From contig CAYVFC010000035.1 in NCBI GenBank assembly GCA_964450715.1, forward strand, positions 1 to 61,657: a stretch of DNA of 61,657 nt, given 5' to 3'. The stretch comes from CAYVFC01 sp964450715. Lineage in GTDB: Bacteria > Myxococcota_A > Polyangia > Polyangiales > JAFGIB01. Made by a program: the position numbers and the translations under genes. Below the pieces are notes generated by a model that ran no database searches, had not been told where the DNA came from, and saw only the letters and a list, made by a program, of their open reading frames with translations. Positions 1 through 10,638 of this stretch are shown one piece after another. Positions within the stretch are counted from its first letter, which is position 1; each line of letters begins with the position of its first letter.

Positions 1-43
1 CAGGACCTGCTATGCGCCGCCTGAAAAATGGCGAAACTCTAGC

Positions 44-229
44 TTAGGAGGCACCGCAAAATAAACGATACGAGACCGGGCGCGTCGGCGGAGCGCAATC
101 GCGAGCGCGCCCGGAGGAAAAACCGCAGGAATAGCAGCGCTATTTCGAGGATTTTTCCGAGGACGAAAGCCGCGAGTGCGCCCGCCCACGCGACCGCAAC
201 CGGATCGTTTATTTTGCGGTGCCTCCTAA
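44..229. mobile_element. MITE-like palindromic element, copy 1
   Basis: 186-bp element bounded by terminal inverted repeats that start TTAGGAGGCACCGCAAAATA and end in the reverse complement. A second copy, about 90% identical over its full length, lies at 38926-39108 and has the same ends. The interior holds a core hairpin (AATAGCAGCGCTATT, 130-144) followed by a GAGGA tract. The open frame across the element (39-236, minus) is not conserved in copy 2, where A-run indels shift the frame, so I treat it as noncoding. Transposition in trans is inferred; no transposase is visible. Confidence 0.8.
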
Positions 230-430
230 GGCGCAAGTAGAATGTTTTGCCGGTATCTGAAGCGCCACCAATTTGCGCTCAGGCCGAAAGCACAGAAGCA
301 GACTACCGAATACCAGAAAAATGCCAAGGATTGCGGTGGGATACATGCCCCACATGTACGTGAGTACAATCCTCACCGGCCCGGCTGGGCGCCGAGCTTT
401 TTCGGGCGCCTTGGCCGCCGCGCTGCCCAA
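209..430 (-). CDS. possible small membrane protein ending inside the MITE
   Basis: A 73-aa reading frame with a TTG start. It has one convincing hydrophobic segment (about residues 26-48, containing MWGMYPTAILGIFLVFGS) followed by FRPERK, which looks like a membrane segment with a positive cytoplasmic flank. Its last residues, LGGTAK, and its stop come from the right inverted repeat of the element at 44-229, so the native C terminus, if any, has been replaced. I recognise no family. The frame stays open upstream of the TTG, so the start is unclear. It could be a remnant of a longer gene. Confidence 0.3.
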   Translation of the reverse strand: MGSAAAKAPEKARRPAGPVRIVLTYMWGMYPTAILGIFLVFGSLLLCFRPERKLVALQIPAKHSTCALGGTAK

Positions 431-543
431 GGCCTGAACGCTAACAAAAAAGGTAGGCCTGGATCGAGACTCCGTGAGAGGTTATGGAACCCGAGCGGGA
501 TATACCGCTCCGGACACCGCTTACCAGCAGAAAGGCAGGCACC
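230..543. other. intergenic / remnant stretch
   Basis: Between the palindromic element and the PEBP-family gene. Apart from the weak minus-strand membrane ORF (209-430) I see no supported gene, promoter or RNA here. Confidence 0.5.
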
Positions 544-1176
544 ATGGCCTATACGATTTGCAGGTTCTACACGCTGTTGGCGTTGATACCGCTCGCAGCG
601 GCTGCGCTCGCCGGCTGCGAAAACAAGTCGGCCAACTCGCCGTCCACCGTTCCCTCGGCCGAGAAGCAGGCCGCCACCCAGACCGGGCCGGCCGAGGATG
701 GCAAAGCCGGGTTCGAGCTCCGCTCCCAAGCCTTTCAGCAGGGAGGCGCTATACCCATAAAGTACACCTGCGAGGGCGAAGACGTCTCGCCGCCGCTCTT
801 TTGGGTTAACCCCCCGGACAAGACCCGCAGCCTGGCGCTGATCGTGGACGATCCGGATGCGCCCGACCCGGACACTCCCCGGACGACCTGGGTACACTGG
901 GTGCTGCTCAACATTCCTCCAGACGCGACCGCTCTTGCCGAGGGTATAGAGCAGCTCCCCGCCGGCGCGATGTCCGGGCTGAACGACTGGAAGAAGACCG
1001 GCTACGGCGGCCCCTGCCCTCCCATCGGTCGGCACCGCTACTTCCACAAGCTGTATGCGCTATCCACCGTGCTAGATCTCGAAAAGCCTACCAAGGCCGA
1101 GCTGGAAGCGGCCATGCAGGGCCATCTCCTGCAGAAGACCGAGCTCGTCGGCACCTACCAAAAGCAGAAGAAGTAG
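544..1176 (+). CDS. YbhB/YbcL (PEBP) family lipoprotein
   Basis: 210-aa member of the phosphatidylethanolamine-binding / Raf-kinase-inhibitor-like family, with an N-terminal lipoprotein signal (lipobox LAAAALAGC) and a short Gln/Ala/Thr-rich linker. Family landmarks are visible: DDPDAP and WVHWVLLNIPP, then YGGPCPPIGRHRYFHKLYAL, which forms the anion-binding pocket. Bacterial YbhB proteins are small soluble proteins of unclear ligand; this one is probably membrane-anchored. I chose the ATG at 544 because AAAGGCAGG sits just upstream and the lipoprotein signal begins there; an in-frame ATG at 484 would bury the signal. It appears to be monocistronic. Confidence 0.85.
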   Translation: MAYTICRFYTLLALIPLAAAALAGCENKSANSPSTVPSAEKQAATQTGPAEDGKAGFELRSQAFQQGGAIPIKYTCEGEDVSPPLFWVNPPDKTRSLALIVDDPDAPDPDTPRTTWVHWVLLNIPPDATALAEGIEQLPAGAMSGLNDWKKTGYGGPCPPIGRHRYFHKLYALSTVLDLEKPTKAELEAAMQGHLLQKTELVGTYQKQKK

Positions 1177-1201
1177 CTCCCACCCCCCTCGTGTCCCTTC
1201 C

Positions 1202-1292
1202 GGGTCACCGGAAGCGCGCGCGCGGGATTTCCGCCAAGGTTTCGCGCATCACCGGCGCATCGAACGGCTCTGCCGCGCGCTTCCGGTGACCC
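1202..1292. repeat. 18-bp inverted repeat with 55-nt spacer (REP-like)
   Basis: Left arm GGGTCACCGGAAGCGCGC (1202-1219) is matched perfectly by its reverse complement at 1275-1292. It lies between convergent genes (plus gene ends 1176, minus gene ends 1338). No U-tract follows either arm, so it is more like a dispersed palindromic repeat than an intrinsic terminator, though it may still fold in RNA. Confidence 0.7.
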
Positions 1293-1337
1293 CGCGTACG
1301 ACCGTACTGCCTTGAAAGCCCTCGGATTCACGCGTGC

Positions 1338-2468
1338 CTAATTGATCCTGAACTCTACCGTCTTGACGTTGTTGGCGCGTAGCGCCTCGGGCTCATTGGC
1401 GTTGTTCTGCGGGTCGACCGAGATCTCCAGGATGTAGCGGCCCGGGGCCAGGTCCCAGTCCTTGGCCTTGATCGTCGCCTTCTGGCGGTACTTGCGCCCC
1501 GGGATCACCCGGTCGTGCGAGAAGCCGCCAGCGTTGAGCTCGGCATTACCAGGGGTGAGCCGGACGGTCACCTTGCTCATCAGGCCGCTGGGGATGCGGA
1601 TCCCGCGGTTCTCCAGATCGAACTCGACGACGATGGCCGACTTGCGGCTGATGGCCTTGCCGTCCTTCTTGGCGTACTTGACCGTCTCCCTGATGGCTGC
1701 GGCCTCGGTCATGCCAGGTATGTTGCCGTAGCCTCCGGTGGCGATGGCCTTCAGCGCCTTGAGCGCCCAGTGCTTCTTCTGGTTGCGGATCTTGATATTG
1801 ACCGGCCGCAGGTCCACGTCCGGGTATATGGAGAAGTAGCCGCTCTCGGACCGGCTCTGGTCCTGCTGCAGCACGACCTTGTAGTGCCAGCCGTCCCGGC
1901 TGTTGAATCCGACCGGCAGCGTGTAGCGGAAGGGGCCGGCTACGGGCGCTTGCCTGCTGAGCACGATGGGAATCTTGAGCGTCTGCTTGTACTTGTGCTC
2001 GACCATCAGCACCAGGCTCACCGGATGGCTGCCGGCGGCGTTCTTCCACTTGATATCCAGGCTCAGGCCCGAGACCAGCTCCTCGCCTCCCTTGGGATAG
2101 AGCAGCTCGATACCGCCCTTGGGCTTGGCGGCCGAGGCCGAGGCGCCCTGGGCTGCACCGGTCATCTTGCCCGCCCCGGAAGCCTGGCCCTGCGTTCCGG
2201 AGGAAGCCTGGCCGGGCTGTCCCTGGGTTCCGCCTGCCGCGCCCTTGGCCGCACCTGTCATCTTGCTCGCCCCGGAAGCGGAGGTCTTGGTCTTCTGTGC
2301 GGCCTTCCGCCGCACGGGCACGGTGGTAGCGGACTTGGACTTTTGCGCGGGCTGCCCGGTCGCTGCGGGCGGAGTCGGGCTGGGCTGCTTCAACCTGAGC
2401 TGCTGGGCGGAAGAGGTCGAGGCGACCAGCCAGAGGCTGGCGAACGCGAGAAGCGTAAATTTGGACAT
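1338..2468 (-). CDS. secreted protein with Ala/Gly-rich repeat linker and Ig-like domains
   Basis: 376 aa. The start at 2468 is fixed by GGGAGGAA just upstream and by a clean Sec signal peptide (about residues 1-21, cut near SSA). Residues about 25-120 form a low-complexity linker in which KMTGAAKGA-like units recur. Then comes a block starting IELLYPKGGEEL with ..DIKW, which resembles the Kre9/KNH-type 'YP.GGE' Ig-like module. The C-terminal part, with LAPGRYILEISVDP and LRANNVKTVEF, resembles CARDB-type domains. No catalytic motif is visible. Probably periplasmic or surface-exposed; the function is unknown. It is transcribed away from the downstream sulfatase-like gene. Confidence 0.7.
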   Translation of the reverse strand: MSKFTLLAFASLWLVASTSSAQQLRLKQPSPTPPAATGQPAQKSKSATTVPVRRKAAQKTKTSASGASKMTGAAKGAAGGTQGQPGQASSGTQGQASGAGKMTGAAQGASASAAKPKGGIELLYPKGGEELVSGLSLDIKWKNAAGSHPVSLVLMVEHKYKQTLKIPIVLSRQAPVAGPFRYTLPVGFNSRDGWHYKVVLQQDQSRSESGYFSIYPDVDLRPVNIKIRNQKKHWALKALKAIATGGYGNIPGMTEAAAIRETVKYAKKDGKAISRKSAIVVEFDLENRGIRIPSGLMSKVTVRLTPGNAELNAGGFSHDRVIPGRKYRQKATIKAKDWDLAPGRYILEISVDPQNNANEPEALRANNVKTVEFRIN

Positions 2469-2678
2469 GGTTCCTCCCGGGCCGGGTTCGTCTAGCTGCA
2501 AAATACAACGTAAGTGCGTCTATATTTATTCGAAAGAAGCCCGCGCGCAAAACTGCATCGCCGAAAACGAACGCCGGCCCGACGAGCGGCGGCCCGACGA
2601 GCGGCGGCGAGCCGCCAGCCTCCTTACAGCGTCGTATATAGAAAGCGCCTCGACCGATCTGTAGTTATGAAATGGCTT

Positions 2679-4181
2679 CTACTCCACATACCCCAGCGCC
2701 CTGAGCGCGCTCTCGACCTCGGGCGAGAGCTCGGGCGGCGGCGCGCGGTGGTCCCCACCCGTGTCCGCGCGCCAACGCTCGAGCTGGCGGTGCAGCTTGT
2801 CGGCGAGCTCGGGTTGCTGGTCGGCCAGGTTGTGCTTCTCCAGGGGATCGCTCTGCAGGTTGAACAGCTGCCGGTACCAGCCGCCACCCTTAACCGGGTA
2901 CTCGATGAGCTTGAAGGGAGGAACGCGCACGGTGCAGATCATGCCCTCTTCGATCAGCGCCTCTCCCCGTATCTCGGGCACGCGCTCGGGCTCGGGTCGG
3001 GCGCTGCTGAAAGCGACCCGGGGCGGAACCGATGGCGCGCCTTGCCCCGCCTCGATCAGCGGCAGCAGCGAGCGGCCGGCCAGCCCGGCGGGCACCTCTC
3101 TGCCCAGGGTCTGCAGCACGGTGGGCAGCAGATCCACCATCTCCACCTGCCCGGCGATGCGTTTGCCGGCCTGGCGCTTGTCCGGAAACCGTATGATCAG
3201 AGGCACGCGAATCTGCTCGTCGTAGGCGCGCCCGCCGTGGTCGGTCACCCATTCGCGCTCGAACAGGGTCTCGCCGTGATCGGACAGGAAGATGATCAGG
3301 CTGTTGTCGAAGACCCCGAGCCGCTGGAGCTCGGAGAACATCCTGCGAATGACGCGATTGGCGTAGACGATCTCACCGTCGTATCGGGCCTCGTACTCCC
3401 GGATCTCGCGCTGGCTCAGCCGGGGTTTGATCTTCTTCAGCAGCCCGGGCAGCCCCTTGCGCTCCGGCAGTGTCACCAGCTCGGTAAGGTCGGGCAAAAA
3501 GGGGAGCGCCAGCTTCTGAGGCGGATCATAGGGCGCATGGGGATCGAATAGATGCAGAAAGAAGAAGAAGGGCGCCTGCTTGCCGGCATTCCCTTGCAGC
3601 CAGCCCCTCAACCGCAACCAGGTGGTCCGGCCGGAACGCCGGCTTCCCCTGAACCGGTCCTCGTAAAGCTCGAAGCCGCTGTGCAAACCGGTGTGGCGGT
3701 GCAGCGACCAGCCGCTGATGCCCGCCGCGGTGCGGTAGCCCTGCTGCTTGAGGATGGCGGCCAGGGTCTTGAGATCGCGGCGCATGCGCATGCCATTGCG
3801 GGTGATACCATGGGTGGTCGGGTATAGACCGGTAAACATGGTCGCGTGCGAGGGAGCGGTGTTGGTATTGGGCGCGATGGCTTGGTCGAAGATCACCGAA
3901 TCCCGGGCCAGCTTGTCCACGATGGGAGCGGTGTCTCTCTGGTAGCCGTATACCCGCAAGTGATCGCGGCGCAGCGTGTCCATGCTGATCAGGACCAGGT
4001 TAGGAGGCGGGGCGGTGGGCTTTTTCGGCTTCGCCGCAGCGGCCGGCTGCGCTGACGGCCGTGGCTTTCGCCCCAGGCAACCGTCGCAGCCGGCCAGCAG
4101 CGGCAGCGACGACAGAAACAGAAACAGAAACAGAAACAGAAACGGGAGGGACCGAAGCTTCCGTAGAACCGCGGCGCGCAT
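2679..4181 (-). CDS. sulfatase / alkaline-phosphatase-superfamily lipoprotein
   Basis: 500 aa. The N terminus is a lipoprotein signal with Cys32 in the lipobox and a strikingly periodic hydrophobic core (Phe-Leu x5, residues 14-23). Sulfatase-fold landmarks: LISMDTLRRDHL (metal Asp), APSHATMFTGLYP (nucleophile region), HLFDPHAPYDPP, and FLSDHGETLFE (second metal site). In classical sulfatases the nucleophile is the Cys/Ser of C/S-x-P-x-R. Here the matching stretch is T-A-P-S-H, so a formylglycine is not possible and Thr could serve directly, as in phosphodiesterase-type superfamily members. The substrate is unknown. The length is normal for the family. Confidence 0.85.
   Translation of the reverse strand: MRAAVLRKLRSLPFLFLFLFLFLSSLPLLAGCDGCLGRKPRPSAQPAAAAKPKKPTAPPPNLVLISMDTLRRDHLRVYGYQRDTAPIVDKLARDSVIFDQAIAPNTNTAPSHATMFTGLYPTTHGITRNGMRMRRDLKTLAAILKQQGYRTAAGISGWSLHRHTGLHSGFELYEDRFRGSRRSGRTTWLRLRGWLQGNAGKQAPFFFFLHLFDPHAPYDPPQKLALPFLPDLTELVTLPERKGLPGLLKKIKPRLSQREIREYEARYDGEIVYANRVIRRMFSELQRLGVFDNSLIIFLSDHGETLFEREWVTDHGGRAYDEQIRVPLIIRFPDKRQAGKRIAGQVEMVDLLPTVLQTLGREVPAGLAGRSLLPLIEAGQGAPSVPPRVAFSSARPEPERVPEIRGEALIEEGMICTVRVPPFKLIEYPVKGGGWYRQLFNLQSDPLEKHNLADQQPELADKLHRQLERWRADTGGDHRAPPPELSPEVESALRALGYVE
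4113..4142 (-). repeat. hexanucleotide microsatellite (5 units) in a signal peptide
   Basis: Five perfect CAGAAA units on the plus strand (TTTCTG on the coding strand) encode the Phe-Leu repeat in the hydrophobic core of the sulfatase-like lipoprotein. Unit gain or loss stays in frame and would lengthen or shorten the signal's h-region by two residues. Confidence 0.9.
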
Positions 4182-4196
4182 AAAACCGGCAACCCG

Positions 4197-5336
4197 TCAA
4201 AACGCCTTCGGCAGACCGAGGACGTTTTCAGAAATGTAGCTCAGCAGCATGTTGTTGAAGACGAAGACCGAGGCGTCGCGCAGCTTGCGCTCGATGTCGT
4301 ACTCGGCCGCCAGACCCCAGCCGCCGAAGCTCACCAGCGCGGCGCGGCCGGCCTCCCAGGCCGCCTCGGAGGCCAGCACCTTGGCCAGCGCCGAACGCCC
4401 GCCCGCGTCCTGGCCGCGCTCGATGCGGTCGGCCGCGTCCCAGCGCATCAGATCGGCCGCTTCTACCCTGGCGTGGGCCGCGGCCAAAGGGTACTGCACG
4501 CCCTGGTTCTGGCCGATGGGGCGGCCGAAGGTCTCGCGGGTCTTGGCGTGCTTGAGCGCGCGATCGAGAAAGAAGCGGGCGTTGCCGATAGACTCGGCCG
4601 CGGCCAGCACCCGCCGCACGGCAAATCCCTTCATCAGGCAGCCGAGGCCGCCGCCCACCGGCCCCAGCCGCGCGCTGTCCGGTACCCGCAGGCCGTCGAT
4701 GAACAGGGTGGTGGTCAGCCGGTTGGCGATCATCTGGATGGGATGTAGCTCCACGCTGTCGCCTACCTCCTGCAGATCGAGCAAAAAGAGCGTGGGGCCC
4801 TGCTCGGTGCGTACCAGCAAGATCAGTAATCGGGTGTGCTCGGCCAGCGAGGAGAAAACCTTGTTGGCGTCTATCACCCACCCCTTGCCGTCGCGCCGGG
4901 CCGTGCTGCGCAGGCGGCTCATGTCCGCGCCGCTGTCCGGCTCGGTGGCGGCCACGGTCAGCAGCCGGAGCTCGCCCGAGGCGATGGGCCGCAGGTAGCG
5001 CTCGCGCTGCCGTTTGCTGCCATCGCGCACCAGCACTCCGCTCAGCGCCATCTGCGCGTTGATCACCGCGGCGTCGCCGCCCGCCCGGTTGATCTCTTCG
5101 ACCACCACGCTGGCCACGCCCGGGCCCAGGTCCAGGCCGCCGTAGGCTTCGGGTATCAGCACACCGGCATAGCCGCCGGCCGACATAACCTCGACAAAGG
5201 CCGAGGGGAACTCGCGCGCGGCGTCCAGCGAGCGCCAGTACTCGGGGCCGAACCCGGACAGGATGCGGCGCACCGCCTGGCGGATCCGCTCGCGGTCGGC
5301 GGGATCGTATCGGTTGTTTCGCTTCTCGCCCTTCAT
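4197..5336 (-). CDS. acyl-CoA dehydrogenase family protein
   Basis: 379 aa, normal for the FAD-dependent acyl-CoA dehydrogenase family. Visible are the N-terminal helical domain, TEPDSGADMSRL (FAD/substrate loop), the RRVLAAAESIGNARFFLDRAL helix region, TFGRPIGQNQGVQYPLA, and the FAD-contact stretch FGGWGLAAEYDIERKLRDA. The usual C-terminal 'YEGT.EI' catalytic-base loop is replaced by FNNMLLSYISENVLGLP, so the base Glu must come from elsewhere if the enzyme is active; a related NNN-type C terminus exists in a subset of this family. I prefer the ATG at 5336 over an upstream one at 5432 because the extra 32 residues are Arg-rich and unlike the family. It is probably co-transcribed with the upstream acyl-CoA synthetase subunit (127-nt gap). 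Confidence 0.85.
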   Translation of the reverse strand: MKGEKRNNRYDPADRERIRQAVRRILSGFGPEYWRSLDAAREFPSAFVEVMSAGGYAGVLIPEAYGGLDLGPGVASVVVEEINRAGGDAAVINAQMALSGVLVRDGSKRQRERYLRPIASGELRLLTVAATEPDSGADMSRLRSTARRDGKGWVIDANKVFSSLAEHTRLLILLVRTEQGPTLFLLDLQEVGDSVELHPIQMIANRLTTTLFIDGLRVPDSARLGPVGGGLGCLMKGFAVRRVLAAAESIGNARFFLDRALKHAKTRETFGRPIGQNQGVQYPLAAAHARVEAADLMRWDAADRIERGQDAGGRSALAKVLASEAAWEAGRAALVSFGGWGLAAEYDIERKLRDASVFVFNNMLLSYISENVLGLPKAF

Positions 5337-5463
5337 GGTTTTGCAGCTTCGACGACTCCTTGCCCTATACCACCGATGGCGACCGACCGACACTTGCGGC
5401 GAGCAGTATCGACGAAATTGGGGAGGGAGCAAGCCCCGCCCCTACGGGCCTTGGTGGCATGGG

Positions 5464-6945
5464 TCAGGTACGCTGTAAATAGTCGTGGTAACGGGCCATT
5501 CGCGAAAGCACGCGCGCGGCGCGGCCGGGCGTGGGGTAGATGAGAACGTTCTGCTCGCGCAGGCGCAGCACCGGCTGGTTGCCGTCACGGTCCGCGCCCA
5601 CCGCAAATTCGGAAGAGAGCAGCACGGGCTTGTTCTGCTCGCGTATGACTTTCAACAGGAAATCCTTCCCCCGGTGGTCGGAGTGAAGCGCGTCCGCGAT
5701 CCACTGGCCCACCCCGGGCAGCTGCTCCTCGCTCAGAGCAGCCAGCGCCTCGGTGGTCGACTTGCCGTAGCCGAAGCCGAGCGCGAGCACGCCGTCTATT
5801 TGCTCGCAGGCGGCCAGGATCTCGACCGCCTTGAAGTAGGCGCCGCGGCTGACGCCGGCCACCGTGTCCACCGGATTGGCCCGGTTCCACCAGGGCGGAA
5901 GCCTGCAGTCGAGCGCGGCCAGCGTCTGCTCGGGTAGCTGCACCACCTGAAGGCCCGCGTCCAGGCAGTCGTCGGCCGAAAGCACGCCCCAGCCGCCGCC
6001 GTTGGAGACCACGCCCACGCGGTTTCCCGCGGGCAGCGGCTGCGAGAGAAAGGCCACCGCCGTGTCGAGCATCTCCTCCAGGTCGGAGACCAGGATGGCC
6101 CCCGCCTGGCGGCAGGCTCCGTCAAAGACGCGGTAAGAGCCGGCGATGGCGCCGGTGTGCGAGCGGGCGGCCTGCACCCCGGTCTGGCTGCGGCCCCCTT
6201 TTATCAGCAGAAGCGGCTTCTGGCGGGTGAGCCGGCGCACCGATTCCATGAAACGCTCGCCATCGGCCACGGCTTCCAGGTAGGCGATCACCACCCGGGT
6301 CAGCGGATCGGCGGCCAGGTAGTCGAAGAAGTCCTCGGCTGTGAGCATGGCCTGGTTTCCCGTGCTCACCACCCGGCTGACCCCGATGTCCTGCTTCCAG
6401 AGCATCCGCTGGATGGAGCCCGCCAGGTTGCCGCTCTGCGAGACCACGGCGATGCCCCCGGCGCGGGGAAAGGTGGGCATCATCATGCAGTACAGGCTCA
6501 TGGGCTCCGGGCTGGCCACGCCGGCGCAATTGGGGCCGACCAGCGCCATGCCGGCCCGCGCGGCCTCGGCCGCCATCCGCGCCTCGAGCGCCCTTCCCTC
6601 TTCGCCCAGCTCCTTGAATCCGGCGGTGATCACCACGCAGGCCCTCACACCCTTGCGGGCGCACTGCTGCACGGCCGCGAGCACCTTGTCCGGCGGGATC
6701 AGGATGTATGCAAGATCCACACGCTCTTCTATCTCGTCGATGTTGCGAAAAGCGCGCAGTGCCTGGAACGAGCCGCCGGCCGGATTCACTGGAAAGATCT
6801 TGCCCCGATAACCGCCGTGGATGAGATGGCGAAGAAAGGTGAATCCCCACTTACCGGTGGTCCGCGAGGTTCCGACGATGGCCACCGACTTGGGGCTGAA
6901 AAGGGCTTCTATCTGGTCCATGTCCGTCGTCCGAGCAGCGGCCAT
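5464..6945 (-). CDS. ADP-forming acyl-CoA synthetase, alpha subunit-like
   Basis: About 493 aa. The N-terminal CoA-binding Rossmann domain begins LFSPKSVAIVGTSRTTGKWG. Then come the succinyl-CoA-ligase-like flavodoxin domains with VGPNCAGVA and VSQSGNLAGS, and the ARSHTGAIAG motif, whose His is the phosphorylated residue of acetyl-CoA synthetase (ADP-forming) and succinyl-CoA synthetase alpha chains. These enzymes interconvert acyl-CoA + ADP + Pi with acid + CoA + ATP. The ATP-grasp beta domain is absent and no beta gene is nearby, so a partner elsewhere is required. The start is uncertain (6945 versus 6921); neither has a clear ribosome binding site. The adjacent acyl-CoA dehydrogenase suggests a role in acyl-CoA breakdown with energy recovery. 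Confidence 0.82.
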   Translation of the reverse strand: MAAARTTDMDQIEALFSPKSVAIVGTSRTTGKWGFTFLRHLIHGGYRGKIFPVNPAGGSFQALRAFRNIDEIEERVDLAYILIPPDKVLAAVQQCARKGVRACVVITAGFKELGEEGRALEARMAAEAARAGMALVGPNCAGVASPEPMSLYCMMMPTFPRAGGIAVVSQSGNLAGSIQRMLWKQDIGVSRVVSTGNQAMLTAEDFFDYLAADPLTRVVIAYLEAVADGERFMESVRRLTRQKPLLLIKGGRSQTGVQAARSHTGAIAGSYRVFDGACRQAGAILVSDLEEMLDTAVAFLSQPLPAGNRVGVVSNGGGWGVLSADDCLDAGLQVVQLPEQTLAALDCRLPPWWNRANPVDTVAGVSRGAYFKAVEILAACEQIDGVLALGFGYGKSTTEALAALSEEQLPGVGQWIADALHSDHRGKDFLLKVIREQNKPVLLSSEFAVGADRDGNQPVLRLREQNVLIYPTPGRAARVLSRMARYHDYLQRT

Positions 6946-7161
6946 AATGCGCGATATATCACCGCGATAAAAGCTCTTCCTGTGCGCTTGCATTCGGCCC
7001 GTTCGTGCGGTTATCGTGACGCCGCTTAGCGGACCAGCTCCATAGGTGTTCGCCCCTGGAACGGAGCGCTACCCACGACCGAAGGGCTACACGGAGCGGT
7101 CGACATCACATCACCTTTTCGCGCAACCTTCCGGCAGTCGCCCGGAAAAGGAGGCATGACC

Positions 7162-9810
<2,649 letters not shown>

Positions 9811-9823
9811 CGTGGAGGCGGTG

Positions 9824-10408
9824 ATGTTGCTGGGGCCGACCGGCTCTGGCAAGACGCCGCTGGGGCTCGTCTGCGAGCGGAGCGGGCTCTGGGGCAAGCG
9901 CTGCGCGCACTTCGACTTCGGCGCCGAGCTGCGGCGAATCGGCGCCGGAGCCCGGGATGCAGTCCGGCTGCCGGAAGCGGACCTGCAGGTGGTGCGCGAA
10001 TCGTTGCGCACGGGCGCGCTCTTGGAAAACGAAAACTTCCACATCGCCCGTGCAATCCTCGACGCGTTCGTCCGCAACCAGGCGATCGAGGCCGGCGACC
10101 TGCTGTTGCTCAACGGGCTGCCGCGCCACCTGGGACAGGCGCGCGATCTGGATCCGTATCTCCAAATCGGTGCGGTGATCTGCCTGCACTGCGAGCGCGA
10201 CGTGGTGTGCGGCCGGATAGCGCGCGATATCGGCGGCGACCGGGCGAAGAGAACCGACGATTCTTCCGAAGCCATCGAGAACAAGCTCCGCATCTTCCAC
10301 GAGCGCTCCGCCCCGCTGGTCGATCACTACCGGCAACGGCAGGCGAGGATCATCGAGGTCACGGTCAGCGTCGACACCAGCGCCGAGCAGGTCCATCGAC
10401 GACTATAA
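9824..10408 (+). CDS. adenylate-kinase-like nucleoside monophosphate kinase
   Basis: About 194 aa. The P-loop GPTGSGKTPLG is at the very N terminus, followed by FDFGAELR (position of the NMP-binding 'STGDLLR'), LLLNGLPRHLGQARDLD (equivalent of 'DGFPR...QA') and RTDDSSEAIENKLRIFHERSAPLVDHY (LID/core motif). The sequence diverges from canonical Adk but keeps the fold landmarks. GGAGG at 9814-9818 favours the ATG at 9824 over a GTG at 9812. It lies 13 nt after ppdK on the same strand. PPDK releases AMP, so a local AMP kinase that regenerates ADP makes functional sense; this coupling is inference. Confidence 0.75.
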   Translation: MLLGPTGSGKTPLGLVCERSGLWGKRCAHFDFGAELRRIGAGARDAVRLPEADLQVVRESLRTGALLENENFHIARAILDAFVRNQAIEAGDLLLLNGLPRHLGQARDLDPYLQIGAVICLHCERDVVCGRIARDIGGDRAKRTDDSSEAIENKLRIFHERSAPLVDHYRQRQARIIEVTVSVDTSAEQVHRRL

Positions 10409-10429
10409 GACGAGGGGGGGCATGGCAAA

Positions 10430-10466
10430 CATCCGGCGGCTACACGAAACAGCGAGCCGCCGGATG
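10430..10466 (+). terminator. 12-bp hairpin after ppdK/kinase operon
   Basis: CATCCGGCGGCT (10430-10441) pairs perfectly with 10455-10466 around a 13-nt loop, 21 nt after the stop of the kinase gene. There is no U-run, so it is a probable RNA stabiliser or weak terminator rather than a textbook intrinsic terminator. Confidence 0.45.
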
Positions 10467-10638
10467 CTCGAGTTCGGCGCGCCAGAGACGATAGCGTGAG
10501 GGACGAATAACGCCGGTTTTTCGAGTTTCGCGGGCAGACTCGATTGCAGACCGAGGTACGCCCGATGGCTGGACCGATCGGATTCGTCCGAATTCCGACT
10601 CAACACCGTCCAAGAATTCCGCCGCGCTGCACGGCGCT

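Noticed and set aside
39..236. 65-aa ORF spanning the MITE
   Set aside because: Copy 2 carries an indel that shifts the frame, so coding is not conserved.
5380..5450. GGGGAGGGAGCAAGCCCCGCC stretch as a terminator
   Set aside because: Stem is short and imperfect and there is no U-run; it may be a repeat fragment but I see no second copy in the window.
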